DNA of 64,000 bases from Nocardioides sp. W7 (GTDB lineage: Bacteria > Actinomycetota > Actinomycetes > Propionibacteriales > Nocardioidaceae), in contig NZ_CP095078.1 of assembly GCF_022919075.1 (NCBI RefSeq), positions 2,976,001 through 3,040,000 of the forward strand. The letters run 5' to 3'. The notes under the pieces were generated by a model. The model saw only the letters and a list, made by a program, of their open reading frames with translations. It was not told where the DNA came from and searched no databases. A program made the position numbers and the translations under genes. Of the stretch, positions 1-8,466 are shown piece after piece (the first letter of the stretch is position 1; each line of letters begins with the position of its first letter).

Positions 1-151
1 GGAACAGCAGGTCGTCGAAGTGCGGCAGCGCGCGCTTGGCGCCCCAGCCCCGGATGTCGTAGACACCGGTGGCGGCGGCGCGCTGGATGCCGTGGATGGT
101 GGCGCGGTCGAAGGTGGCGGACTCGCGGAGCCCGCGCTCGGCGTACGTCAT
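1..151 (-). CDS. FMN-binding glutamate synthase-like subunit (GlxD/MgsC type), 5' end only
   Basis: Only the first 50 codons lie in the window; the gene runs off the left edge. It starts MTYAERGLRES and continues with a segment ending WGAKRALPHFDDLLF, which I recognise as the N-terminus of stand-alone proteins related to the FMN/iron-sulfur synthase domain of glutamate synthase (GlxD, or MgsC of N-methylglutamate synthase). The ATG lies 11 bases after the stop of the GXGXG subunit at 163-852, so it is the last visible member of the amidotransferase / GXGXG / FMN-synthase set. Catalytic residues are outside the window, so the assignment rests on the N-terminus and the neighbours. Confidence 0.75.
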   Translation of the reverse strand, partial: MTYAERGLRESATFDRATIHGIQRAAATGVYDIRGWGAKRALPHFDDLLF

Positions 152-162
152 CGGTGGTCCCC

Positions 163-852
163 TCAGTACGCGTTGTCGGCGTGGAAGTGGTAGAGCCCGC
201 GCGCCGAGCCGAAGCGGGAGTACGACGCGGGGTCGTCGTCGGTGAAGCCGGCGGCTTCGAGCAGCCCGGCGAGCTCGGCGAGATGCTCCGATCGCATCGG
301 CTTCTCGACGCAGTCGGCGCCCAGCGAGGCGACCGTGCCGCGGACGTAGAGCCGGGCCTCGTAGATCGAGTCGCCGAGCGCCTCCCCGGCGTCACCTCGT
401 ACGACGAGCCGCCCGGCCTGGGCCATGAACGCGCTCAGGTGGCCCACGCTGCCGCCGACCACGATGTCGACGCCCTTCATCGAGATGCCGCAGCGCGCGG
501 CCGCGTCGCCCTCGACGACCAGCAGGCCGCCGTGCGCCGTGGCGCCGGCCGACTGGCTGGCGTTGCCGCGGACCCGCACCGAGCCGCTCATCATGTTCTC
601 CGCGACGCCCACCCCCGCGGTGCCCTCGACGACCACGTCGGCGAGCTGGTTCATGCCGGCGGCGTAGTAGCCGCAGTGCCCGGCGATCGTCACCAGCAGC
701 GGTGCGGTGAGGCCGGCCGCGACGCTGTGCGCGCCGCGGGGGTTCGTGACCACCACCTCGCCGGAGGTCATCTCGTGCAGGGTGCGGTTGACCTCGCGCA
801 GGGTCAGCTCGGCGAGGTCCAGCCGGGTGGTGTCGGTCAAAGGGTCGGTCAT
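163..852 (-). CDS. GXGXG-domain glutamate synthase subunit (GlxC/MgsB type)
   Basis: A 229-residue protein matching the C-terminal beta-helix (GXGXG) domain of the large glutamate synthase subunit, here as a separate polypeptide. Residues about 60-190 carry recurring G-x-x-V-x-V-x-G turns such as GSVRVRGNA, GLLVVEGDA and GRLVVRGDAGE, diagnostic for this solenoid. In split glutamate synthases and in N-methylglutamate synthase this domain links the glutaminase and FMN subunits. The chosen ATG overlaps the upstream stop codon (ATGA), implying translational coupling; an in-frame ATG nine bases earlier is possible. Sits between the glutaminase-like gene and the FMN subunit. Confidence 0.85.
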   Translation of the reverse strand: MTDPLTDTTRLDLAELTLREVNRTLHEMTSGEVVVTNPRGAHSVAAGLTAPLLVTIAGHCGYYAAGMNQLADVVVEGTAGVGVAENMMSGSVRVRGNASQSAGATAHGGLLVVEGDAAARCGISMKGVDIVVGGSVGHLSAFMAQAGRLVVRGDAGEALGDSIYEARLYVRGTVASLGADCVEKPMRSEHLAELAGLLEAAGFTDDDPASYSRFGSARGLYHFHADNAY

Positions 853-1745
853 CGTGTCCATGCGTAGATCCGTTCCGGCTCGGGCTCGAACAGGTGGGCG
901 CCGTCGATGCCGGGCAGGCCGGCCAGGGCGCGGTACTCGGAGGCCATCGCCACCCAGTCGTCGGTCTCGGCGACCACCGCCGGCTTGCAGGCGATGGCGT
1001 CGCGGACCACGGCGAAGGAGGTGCGGTTCGACACGAGCAGCGTGTAGAAGCCGTCGAACTCCGCGCACAGCCCCTTCAGTGCGGCCTCGACGTCGAGGCC
1101 GTCGGCGAGGGCCTGCGCGACGTAGAGCGCGCCCACCTCGGTGTCGTTCTCGCTGTCGAAGACGACGCCGCGGGCGCGCAGCTCGCGCCGGATCGTCGCG
1201 TGGTTGGCGAACGAGCCGTTGTGCACCAGGCACTGGTCGGGACCGACGGCGTAGGGATGCGCACCGGCCGGGGTGACCGCCGACTCGGTCGCCATCCGGG
1301 TGTGGCCGACGCCCTGCCAGCCCTGTGCGTGCGCCAGGCCCCAGCCTTCGGCGAGGTCGCGCGGTCGGCCGACCCCCTTCAGCACCGTGAGGTCGTCGCC
1401 GAAGCCGGCGACCAGTGCCTCCGGCGCCGCTGCCCGTACCGCGGCGAGCAGCGCCTCGACCGCCATCGGTGCGTGCACGACGTACGTCGAGCCCAGCGGC
1501 ACGACGGCCACCTCGCTGCCGGTCTCCGCGGTCAGTGTCTCCGCGAGCACGTCCGGCCGCATGCCGGCGTCGAGCACCGACACGCTCGCGTGCCCGGGCG
1601 GGGACCAGCGCGGGTCGCCGTACACCGCGACCCCGGCGGAGTCGGCGCCGCGCTCCTCCATCTCGCCGAGCATCCCGCTCAACAGCTCGCCAAGCCGCGG
1701 GAACAGGGCGGGGTCGCGCAGGTGCAGGCCCACGATGCCGCACAT
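849..1745 (-). CDS. Class II glutamine amidotransferase subunit (GlxB/MgsA type)
   Basis: A 298-residue Ntn-type glutamine amidotransferase. It begins MCGIVG, so removal of Met exposes the catalytic Cys2, and carries the RGADSAG substrate-loop motif near residue 35. The length fits stand-alone GlxB/MgsA proteins, which supply ammonia (or handle the glutamyl amide) for a split glutamate-synthase-like complex. It starts inside the stop codon of the glutamine-synthetase-like gene (TGATG) and overlaps the next gene by four bases, so the four genes read as one operon. Whether the complex makes glutamate or N-methylglutamate cannot be told from this subunit. Confidence 0.88.
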   Translation of the reverse strand: MCGIVGLHLRDPALFPRLGELLSGMLGEMEERGADSAGVAVYGDPRWSPPGHASVSVLDAGMRPDVLAETLTAETGSEVAVVPLGSTYVVHAPMAVEALLAAVRAAAPEALVAGFGDDLTVLKGVGRPRDLAEGWGLAHAQGWQGVGHTRMATESAVTPAGAHPYAVGPDQCLVHNGSFANHATIRRELRARGVVFDSENDTEVGALYVAQALADGLDVEAALKGLCAEFDGFYTLLVSNRTSFAVVRDAIACKPAVVAETDDWVAMASEYRALAGLPGIDGAHLFEPEPERIYAWTR

Positions 1746-3055
1746 CAGAACGCCCTCAGGTACTCGTCGATCTCCCACGGGGAGACCTGGCTGTGCCAGG
1801 TGAAGAACTCCTCGCGCTTCAGCCTCGCGAAGTACGGGGCCACGCCCTCCCCGGCGGCGTCCAGGACGCCCGTCAGCACCGGGTCGGCCTCGAGCGCCTC
1901 GACCGCGTGCAGCAGGGTCAGCGGCAGCGGGTCGCTCGTCGTCGCGCCCGGGTCGCCCGGGTCCAGCCCCCGCGAGATGCCGTCCAGTCCGGCGCCGACG
2001 GCCCCGGCGATCGCCAGGTAGGGGTTGGCCGAGCCGTCCCCGCCCCGCAGCTCGACGCGCTGGTCGTCGGGCACCCGGACGTAGTGGGTGCGGTCGTTGC
2101 CGCCGTACGTCGCCCGCCTCGGCGCCCAGGACGCGCCCGAGGCCGTCGTGAGGGCGCCGGTGCGCTTGTAGGAGTTGACCGTCGGCGCCAGCAGGGCCTG
2201 CAGGGCGCAGGCGTGCTCGATGACGCCGGCCACGAACGAGTACGCCGTGGGGGACAGGCCCAGTCCCCGCGGGTCCTCGGCGCCCGGCCCGGCCGGGAAG
2301 GCGTTGCGCCCGTCCCGCTGCAGCGACACGTGCAGGTGCAGGCCGGTGCCGGTGCGGTCCCCGAACGGCTTGGGCATGAAGGTCGCGGTCATCCCGCGCT
2401 CCTCGGCGAGCACGCTGAGCAGGTAGCGCAGCGTGATGACCCGGTCGGCGGTGGTGAGCGCGTCGGCGTACGCGAAGTTCTGCTCGAACTGGCCGTTGCC
2501 GTCCTCGTGGTCGTTGGCGTAGTTGCCCCAGCCGAGGTCGTTCATCGCCCGCGAGATCGAGGTGAGGTGGTCGTACATCCGGGTCACGCCCCGGGCGTCG
2601 TAGCAGGGCTGGGCCGCGGTGTCGGCCGGGTCGGCGGTGCGCAGCCGGCCCTGCTCGTCGCGGTCGAGGAGGAAGTACTCCACCTCCGCACCGACGTACG
2701 GCGCCAGGCCGGCCTCGGCGGCGCGAGCCAGGACCGACTTCAGCAGCACCCGGGGCGCGAAGGGCCACGGCTCGCCCTCGACGTGCGGGTCGCAGTGCAC
2801 GATCGCCAGACCGGGCTTGACGAACGGGATGGGCGTGAACGATCCCGGGTCCGGGATCGCCATCAGGTCGGGGTCGCACGGCTCCTGGCCGATCGCGCCC
2901 ACGGCGTACCCGGCGAAGCCGACGCCCTCGGTGGCGAGCGCGTCGACCGCCTCGACGGGCACGAGCTTCGCGCAGGGCTTGCCGCGCAGGTCGACGAAGA
3001 GGGCCAGCAGGAAGGTGGTCCCGCTCTCGCGGGCCAGGGTCGGGAGGTCGGTCAT
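1745..3055 (-). CDS. glnT: Type III glutamine synthetase / gamma-glutamylmethylamide synthetase
   Basis: A 436-residue GlnA-superfamily enzyme. Visible signatures include the glutamate-binding EVEYFLLD near residue 125, NDHEDGNGQFEQNF near 185, the ATP-binding HLHVSL near 245, and NSYKRTGA plus the VELRGGDGSANPYLA end of the active site. It belongs to the GlnT branch, which includes gamma-glutamylmethylamide synthetase, and not to housekeeping GlnA (longer, with an adenylylation loop). The start is set by an AAGGAT ribosome site 5 bases before ATG. It leads an operon with three split glutamate-synthase subunits and follows amtB, so it probably amidates glutamate with ammonium or a methylated amine as a catabolic step. 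The substrate is inferred. Confidence 0.85.
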   Translation of the reverse strand: MTDLPTLARESGTTFLLALFVDLRGKPCAKLVPVEAVDALATEGVGFAGYAVGAIGQEPCDPDLMAIPDPGSFTPIPFVKPGLAIVHCDPHVEGEPWPFAPRVLLKSVLARAAEAGLAPYVGAEVEYFLLDRDEQGRLRTADPADTAAQPCYDARGVTRMYDHLTSISRAMNDLGWGNYANDHEDGNGQFEQNFAYADALTTADRVITLRYLLSVLAEERGMTATFMPKPFGDRTGTGLHLHVSLQRDGRNAFPAGPGAEDPRGLGLSPTAYSFVAGVIEHACALQALLAPTVNSYKRTGALTTASGASWAPRRATYGGNDRTHYVRVPDDQRVELRGGDGSANPYLAIAGAVGAGLDGISRGLDPGDPGATTSDPLPLTLLHAVEALEADPVLTGVLDAAGEGVAPYFARLKREEFFTWHSQVSPWEIDEYLRAF

Positions 3056-3119
3056 CCAGGATCCTTGTCTACTGCGAGGAGTCATGAGCCACGGAGAGTG
3101 GACGCGGCGGGCCGCGAAA

Positions 3120-3152
3120 ACGGCCGCCCGGGCGCGAGGCCCGGACGGCCGT
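3120..3152 (-). terminator. Intrinsic terminator after amtB
   Basis: Two 14-base arms (3120-3133 and 3139-3152) pair with one G-U around a 5-base loop. Read on the minus strand the stem is followed by TTTT. It lies 8 bases past the amtB stop and before the glnT ribosome site, so amtB is probably transcribed apart from, or only partly read into, the glnT operon. Confidence 0.8.
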
Positions 3153-3160
3153 CGTCGAGG

Positions 3161-4405
3161 TCAGACCAGGTCGTACGCCGGGTCGCGGTGCAGCTTGGAG
3201 TCGATGCCGCTCTCCTCGTCCTCCGGGGAGACCCGCAGACCGATCGTCGCCTTCAGCGCCAGGGCGATGGCCGCCGTGACGATGAGGGTGTAGGCGAGCA
3301 CGGCGACCACGGCCGCCGCCTGCCGGCCGAGCTGCTCCAGGCCGCCGCCGTACAGCAGGCCGTCGACGCCGCTCGGCATGTCGGCGTTGCCGACGATGCC
3401 GATCATCAGGGTGCCGATGATGCCGCCGACCAGGTGCACGCCGACGACGTCCAGGGTGTCGTCGTAGCCGAGCCGGTCCTTCAGGCCCACCGCGAGCTGG
3501 CACAGTGCGCCGGCGACCACTCCCACGACGATCGAGCCCATCGGTGAGACCGCGGCGCAGGACGGCGTGATGGCGACCAGGCCGGCGATGGCGCCGGAGG
3601 CGGCGCCGATGCCGGTGGTGTGGCCGGTGCGGAGCTGCTCGACGGCGAGCCAGGCCAGGATCGCGGCGCAGGTGGCGATGAAGGTCGTCAGCATGACCAC
3701 CGAGGAGGCGTTGTTCGCCGCGAGGGCCGAGCCGCCGTTGAAGGCGTACCAGCCGGCCCACAGCAGGCCGGCGCCGAGCAGGGTGAGCGGCACGTTGTGC
3801 GGGCGCGGGGCCTGACCCCAGGTGGCGCGCTTGCCGAGGATGACGGCGAGCGCCAGGGCCGCGGCGCCGGCGTTGATGTGGACCGCGGTGCCGCCGGCGA
3901 AGTCGATGGCCTTCAGGTCGTTGGCGATCCAGCCGCCGATGACGCTGCCGTCGGCTGCGTCGAAGGCGAAGACCCAGTGCGCGACCGGGAAGTAGACGAG
4001 GACGGCCCAGATCGCCGCGAAGATCATCCAGGCGCCGAACTTCATCCGGTCCGCGACCGCGCCGGAGATCAGCGCGACGGTGATGCCGGCGAAGAGCGCC
4101 TGGAAGACCGCGAAGAGCGCGAGCGGTACGGCGACCTCTCCGTCCGCGATCGCCTCGCCGAGGCCGGCGTACTCGGTGATGCTGCCGAGCAGGCCGGCGT
4201 CGCCGTAGGAGTCACCGAAGACCATGGAGTAGCCGAACAGCACCCAGAGGACGCCGACGACCGCGACGGCTCCGAAGGTCATCATCATCATGTTGATGCT
4301 GCTCTTGACGCTGACCATGCCGCCGTAGAACAGCGCCAGGCCGGGGATCATCATCGTCAGGCCGATGATGCACGCCAGCATGAAGGCTGTGGTGCCTGTG
4401 TCCAT
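3161..4405 (-). CDS. amtB: Ammonium transporter AmtB
   Basis: A 414-residue Amt/MEP/Rh channel with about 11 membrane helices. It has the N-terminal signature LFYGGMVSVKSSINMMMM, the first pore histidine in GGTAVHINAGAAALALA near residue 165, the second in VVGVHLVGGIIGT near 320, and a charged cytosolic tail ending ESGIDSKLHRDPAYDLV that would contact a PII protein. It carries ammonium or methylammonium into the cell. AGGACTCCT precedes the ATG. No glnK (PII) or glnD gene is adjacent, which is unusual because amtB-glnK is a widespread pair. A GlnR-like half-site and phased CTGTGGA repeats lie upstream. Confidence 0.95.
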   Translation of the reverse strand: MDTGTTAFMLACIIGLTMMIPGLALFYGGMVSVKSSINMMMMTFGAVAVVGVLWVLFGYSMVFGDSYGDAGLLGSITEYAGLGEAIADGEVAVPLALFAVFQALFAGITVALISGAVADRMKFGAWMIFAAIWAVLVYFPVAHWVFAFDAADGSVIGGWIANDLKAIDFAGGTAVHINAGAAALALAVILGKRATWGQAPRPHNVPLTLLGAGLLWAGWYAFNGGSALAANNASSVVMLTTFIATCAAILAWLAVEQLRTGHTTGIGAASGAIAGLVAITPSCAAVSPMGSIVVGVVAGALCQLAVGLKDRLGYDDTLDVVGVHLVGGIIGTLMIGIVGNADMPSGVDGLLYGGGLEQLGRQAAAVVAVLAYTLIVTAAIALALKATIGLRVSPEDEESGIDSKLHRDPAYDLV

Positions 4406-4842
4406 CGAGGAGTCCTTAGAGGTATCGGGGCCTTCCGAGCGACCCGGCAGATGTCTCCGGACAGTGGACCGTGTCCACCGTGCGTCGTACGTGCCGCGCG
4501 TGTAACGACTCGGTGAATCGGCTCTCCACAGGCGGGTGCACAGGTCCAGACCGGAGCCTGTGGATCACCGCCGATACCTGTGGACCGACGGCCCTGTTCT
4601 GTGGAGAGAGCTGTGGGACCAGCGGCACGTCTGGTGGCGCCGGTCACGGTCACGTAGAACTACCTCACCAGCTCGGAACCGGCCGCAAGGCAGGTGAGGA
4701 GCCGGGGATCAGGCAGAGCGAGGATCCGCACCGCGAGGCGACTCGCGGCGTCGGCCCGGTGACGGGGACGGCGGGGTCGGAGCTCCGGTCGGGTCGAGGC
4801 GGGCGTCACCCACTCCGCCTCACAGCGAGGGCCTCGTGACGC
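4406..4842. promoter_or_regulatory. 437-base gene-free region upstream of amtB
   Basis: No reading frame here has actinomycete codon bias. It must hold the amtB promoter. Two features stand out. GTTACACGCGCGGCAC on the minus strand (4506-4491) partly matches the GlnR pattern GTNAC-N6-GNNAC. The motif CTGTGGA recurs in direct orientation at 4558, 4578 and 4599 (20 and 21 bp apart), with CTGTGGG at 4611 and an inverted copy in 4524-4532. I see no tRNA or riboswitch. GlnR control would fit ammonium uptake but is a weak inference. Confidence 0.4.
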
Positions 4843-6192
4843 TCATACCGTCGCGGGGCCCTCGGTCGTTTCCGCGCTCGCTTCCTCGGTCACCTCCTCG
4901 GGGAGCCACGGCCGGAGTGCCGGGTCGTCCTCGGCGTAGGACCGCACCGGCCCCGCCGGGGTCGCCGCCGTCTCGAACCGGACCGTCACCACGCCGCGCC
5001 CGGACCCCCACACCCAGCCGCGGCCGAGCTCGTCGTGCTCGACGTCCATCCCGGGTGCCCAGGTACGCCGGGAGTGGTGCGGCACCTCGACCTCGGGCAG
5101 CTCGGGCTCGTCCTCGGCGGTCTCGCCGAACAGGTCCTCCTGCACCCAGTCGGCCAGGCCCGACAGGCCGACCCCGAGCAGCCGGACCCCGCCCGAGGTG
5201 TCGAGGTCGGTGAGCAGCGAGCGGGCCACCCGGGCGATGGTCCCGGCCGCGTCCGTGGGGGAGCCGAGGGTGTTCGACCGGCTCAGGGTCGTGAAGTCGT
5301 GCAGGCGCACCTTGATCGTGACCGTGCGGCCGGACAGCCCGCTCTTGCGCAGCCGCGCGGCGACCTCCCCCGCCTGCCGGGTCAGCAGGCCCTCCATGAG
5401 CTTCCGGTCGGTGAGGTCGGTGTCGTAGGTGCCCTCGACGCTGACCGACTTGGCCTCCCGCTCGGGCACGACGCGGCGGTCGTCGAGCGCCCGGGCGAGC
5501 TGGTGGAGACCGCCGCCCTGCGCCTTGCCCACCAGCCGGACCAGCTCGTCGAGGCTGACCAGCTCCAGCTCCGCCACCGTGTGGATCCCGGCCCGACGCA
5601 GCCGCTCCGCCGTCGCCGGGCCGACCCCCGGGATGACCGTGACGTGCATCGGCCGCAGCAGGTCCTGCTCGGTCCCGGGGGGTACGACGACCAGCCCGTC
5701 CGGCTTGTCGAGGTCGCTGGCCACCTTGGCGATGAACTTGGAGGTGCCGACGCCGACCGAGGCGGTCAGGCCCCGGGTCACCTCGGTCAGCCGGCCGCGC
5801 AGCTCCTCGGCGAACGCGGTGACCGTCGGCACCTCGAGGTCGGGCAGGTCCGCCTGCTGCAGGTCGACGAAGGCCTCGTCCAGGGAGAGCGGCTCGACCA
5901 GCGGGCTGACCGAGCGCAGCAGGCCCATGACGGCCCGGCTGGCGTCGCGGTAGGCGTGGAAGCGGCCGCTGAGGAACGCGGCGTGCGGGCAGCGGGACCG
6001 GGCCTCGCGGGTCGACATGGCGGATCGGACGCCGTACTTGCGGGCCTCGTAGGAGGCCGTCGAGACCACGCCCCGACCGCCCACCCCGCCGACGACGACC
6101 GGCTTGCCCCGCAGTGACGGCTTGTCGCGCTGCTCGACCGAGGCGAAGAACGCGTCGAGATCGAGGTGGAGCACGGAGGCCTGGGCACGCAC
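4843..6192 (-). CDS. dinB: DNA polymerase IV (Y-family translesion polymerase)
   Basis: A 449-residue Y-family polymerase. The palm has LDLDAFFASVEQ at residues 9-20 (first metal Asp) and SLDEAFVD near residue 105 (catalytic Asp-Glu). The fingers, thumb with helix-hairpin-helix (VIPGVGPATAERLRRAGI) and little-finger domains follow. QEDLF near residue 350 fits a beta-clamp-binding motif. The C-terminal extension with WAPGMDVEHDELGRGWVWG is typical of actinomycete DinB. It copies damaged templates at a fork held by the clamp. The GTG start has no Shine-Dalgarno but sits six bases after TAGCGT, suggesting a leaderless transcript. LexA control is not evident. Confidence 0.94.
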   Translation of the reverse strand: MRAQASVLHLDLDAFFASVEQRDKPSLRGKPVVVGGVGGRGVVSTASYEARKYGVRSAMSTREARSRCPHAAFLSGRFHAYRDASRAVMGLLRSVSPLVEPLSLDEAFVDLQQADLPDLEVPTVTAFAEELRGRLTEVTRGLTASVGVGTSKFIAKVASDLDKPDGLVVVPPGTEQDLLRPMHVTVIPGVGPATAERLRRAGIHTVAELELVSLDELVRLVGKAQGGGLHQLARALDDRRVVPEREAKSVSVEGTYDTDLTDRKLMEGLLTRQAGEVAARLRKSGLSGRTVTIKVRLHDFTTLSRSNTLGSPTDAAGTIARVARSLLTDLDTSGGVRLLGVGLSGLADWVQEDLFGETAEDEPELPEVEVPHHSRRTWAPGMDVEHDELGRGWVWGSGRGVVTVRFETAATPAGPVRSYAEDDPALRPWLPEEVTEEASAETTEGPATV

Positions 6193-6204
6193 GCGGGCAC
6201 GCTA
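6193..6204 (-). promoter_or_regulatory. Leaderless-type -10 box for dinB
   Basis: TAGCGT (6204-6199 on the minus strand) lies exactly 6 bases before the GTG start of dinB, with no ribosome-binding sequence between. Confidence 0.55.
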
Positions 6205-6306
6205 CTCCGGGCCGCCGACCGTCCACAGATCCACCTGCGGGCAGCGTCGTCCACAGCCCCGGCCGCCGCCGCGTGGGTCGTCGGCGCTCGCGGGGAGCGT
6301 CTCGCC

Positions 6307-7275
6307 ATGACCTCTCCCGCTCCCTCCTCGCCGCCGCCCCCGACCCGGCTGACCGCGCGCACGCCCGAGGACCTGATCGCGATGGTGCCGCTCGTCCTCG
6401 GCTTCCAGGCCACCGACTCGGTGGTGCTGCTGACCTTCGGCGGCTCCCGCCCGTTCCACGCCCGCATCGACCTGCCGGACTCGGCGGCGCACGACGAGCA
6501 GACCGTCGCCGCGCTGCTCGGCCCCGCCCGGCAGCACCGCGTGCGCACCGCCGCGCTCGTGGTGCAGGCCGACGAGGACCGCGCGGCCGCGGCCCGCCGG
6601 CTGGGCCGGCGGCTCGTGCCCGCGTTCCAGCGCGCCGGGATCGACGTGGTCGACGCCCTGCGGGCCGACGGTCACCGCTGGCACCCGCTGCTGCCCGGCC
6701 GACGACCACGAGTGCCGGAGTGGGGCGTCCCCTACGACCTCTCCTGCCACCCGTTCACCGCCCAGGCGGTGTTCGACGGACGAGCGCTGCTCGGGTCCCG
6801 CGAGGAGCTGGCGCGTGGTCTCGACCCCGATCGGGACGGAGTCGCCGCGGTGGCCGCGTTGCTGCCGGGCGCCGTGCCGGCCCGCCCCGGCGAGGCCGCC
6901 GACCTGGTCGCGGCCCATCTGGGCGTCGGCCGGGTGCCGGACGCGGACCTGGCCCGCCTGCTGCTCGGCCTCCGCGACCTGGCGGTGCGCGACGCGGCAT
7001 GGGCCTCGGTGCGGCGGCCCGGTGCCCACGACCACGTCCGGCTCTGGACCGACGCGGTCCGCCGCGCGCCGGCGCAGGTGCTCGGCGGCCCGGCCGCCCT
7101 GCTGGCGGTGACGGCCTGGGCAGCAGGCGACGGCGCCCTCGCCTGGTGCGCGGTCGACCGATGCCAGGCGGTCGACCCGGGCAACTCCCTGGCCCGCCTG
7201 GTCTCCGATGCGCTCCAACACGCGGTGCCGCCGAGCATGTTCGAGGGCGAGGGCCCCGCCGGGCCCGGTCGGTGA
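6307..7275 (+). CDS. DUF4192 domain-containing protein
   Basis: A 322-residue cytosolic protein of the actinobacterial DUF4192 family, recognised from the N-terminal RTPEDLIAMVPLVLGFQATDSVVLLTFGG segment summarised at residues 17-46. No catalytic motif or membrane helix is visible, and the family's function is not established as far as I know. It is transcribed away from dinB; 114 bases separate the two starts. The ATG is chosen because GGGGAGCG lies at good spacing before it and the conserved segment begins soon after. Longer in-frame starts would run into the dinB promoter. Confidence is high for the family and nil for the biochemical role. Confidence 0.82.
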   Translation: MTSPAPSSPPPPTRLTARTPEDLIAMVPLVLGFQATDSVVLLTFGGSRPFHARIDLPDSAAHDEQTVAALLGPARQHRVRTAALVVQADEDRAAAARRLGRRLVPAFQRAGIDVVDALRADGHRWHPLLPGRRPRVPEWGVPYDLSCHPFTAQAVFDGRALLGSREELARGLDPDRDGVAAVAALLPGAVPARPGEAADLVAAHLGVGRVPDADLARLLLGLRDLAVRDAAWASVRRPGAHDHVRLWTDAVRRAPAQVLGGPAALLAVTAWAAGDGALAWCAVDRCQAVDPGNSLARLVSDALQHAVPPSMFEGEGPAGPGR

Positions 7276-7305
7276 GCGTGAGGCCCGCCGGGTACACCCC
7301 TCGGC

Positions 7306-8466
7306 ATGGATCGCTCAGGTGCGCCACGCATGCTCGGGATCGAGGAGGAGCTGCTCCTCGTCGACCCGGCGACCCGCCTCGTGACCGCACGGTCGACACG
7401 GGTGCTCAAGGAGTTTCGCGAGCACGGACGGGGCCGGCACGCCTCGGTCGCGACCGACGAGCTCGACCAGGAGCTGTTCCGGCACCAGCTGGAGACCAGG
7501 ACCGATCCGACGACGTCGATCGAGGACGCGCTGACCCAGATCCGGGAGGCCCGCCGGACCGCGGGCGAGGCAGCGGCCGCTGCCGACGTGGAGATCGCGG
7601 CCTGCGGGATCGTGCCCACCCCCATCGACGAGGTCACGGTCTCCCCGAACGACCGCTACCGCGACATGGTGGACACCTTCGGCGAGGTCGCCCGCACCGG
7701 TGGCACCTGCGGCATGCACGTGCACGTCGACATCGCCGACGACGAGGAGGGGGTGGGCGTGATCGATCGCCTCGGTCCCTGGCTCCCGGTGCTGCTCGCC
7801 ATCAGCGCGAACTCACCGTTCTACGCCGGCCGCGACACCTCCTACGCCTCCTGGCGATCCCAGGTCTGGGCGCGCTGGCCGAGCGCCGGGCCGACCGAGC
7901 AGTTCGGCTCGGCCGCGGGCTACCACGCCAGCTGCGCCATGCTGCTCGAGACCGGCGCCGCTCGCGACGTGGGGATGCTCTACTTCGACGCCCGGCTCGC
8001 CGCCCACCAGCCCACGCTCGAGATCAGGATCGCCGACGTGTGCACCGACCCGCTCGACGCGGTGCTCGTGGCCGCCCTGGGTCGGGCGCTCGTCGAGACC
8101 TTCGCCCGCGAGCACGCGGCGGGGGACCCGGTGCCCCCCTGGAGGGCGGAGGAGCTGCGAGCCGCCCAGTGGCGAGCAGCGCGCTACGGCGTCGCCGAGC
8201 GCCTGGTGCACCCCGCCGAGCGGGTGCTCGCCCCCGCCGGCGACGTCCTGGACGCCCTGGTCGACCGGGTCCGCCCGGTGCTCGTCGAGACCGGCGACCT
8301 GGCCCTGGTGGAGGACGGCAGTCGCCGGGTCCGGCACGCCAGCGGCGCCACCCGCCAACGGGCGGCCCAGGAGCGCACCGGCAGCATCGACGGGGTGGTC
8401 GACGACCTTCTCGAGCGGACCCGGCGCTCGTGGGCGGACGCGCCACTAGGGTCGCCCCATGGGTGA
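7306..8466 (+). CDS. YbdK-type carboxylate-amine ligase (glutamate-cysteine ligase 2 family)
   Basis: A 386-residue ATP-grasp-like ligase of the GCS2/YbdK family. It has the N-terminal GIEEELLLVDP at residues 10-20, the substrate and metal segment TCGMHVHVDIADDEEG near residue 140, LLAISANSPF, and PTLEIRIADVC near residue 235. Family members join the gamma-carboxyl of glutamate, or another carboxylate, to an amine; YbdK itself has weak glutamate-cysteine ligase activity. The physiological substrate is unknown here. It overlaps the following, more distant paralogue by 8 bases. Mycothiol, not glutathione, is the usual thiol of this lineage, so glutathione synthesis is not the obvious role. Confidence 0.85.
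   Translation: MDRSGAPRMLGIEEELLLVDPATRLVTARSTRVLKEFREHGRGRHASVATDELDQELFRHQLETRTDPTTSIEDALTQIREARRTAGEAAAAADVEIAACGIVPTPIDEVTVSPNDRYRDMVDTFGEVARTGGTCGMHVHVDIADDEEGVGVIDRLGPWLPVLLAISANSPFYAGRDTSYASWRSQVWARWPSAGPTEQFGSAAGYHASCAMLLETGAARDVGMLYFDARLAAHQPTLEIRIADVCTDPLDAVLVAALGRALVETFAREHAAGDPVPPWRAEELRAAQWRAARYGVAERLVHPAERVLAPAGDVLDALVDRVRPVLVETGDLALVEDGSRRVRHASGATRQRAAQERTGSIDGVVDDLLERTRRSWADAPLGSPHG
8447..8458 (+). promoter_or_regulatory. Internal leaderless-type -10 box
   Basis: TAGGGT at 8447-8452 lies 6 bases before the ATG at 8459, inside the last codons of the upstream ligase gene. It may give the second ligase its own transcript although the genes overlap. Confidence 0.45.

Noticed and set aside
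4524..4617. Possible DnaA-box cluster or replication origin
   Set aside because: The CTGTGGA repeats lack the full TTGTCCACA sequence, and no dnaA, dnaN or AT-rich region is present. Reported only as a phased repeat.
4471..4839. 122-codon frame upstream of amtB
   Set aside because: Composition is Ser/Gly/Cys-rich without family motif, GC3 is not elevated and no ribosome site is present.
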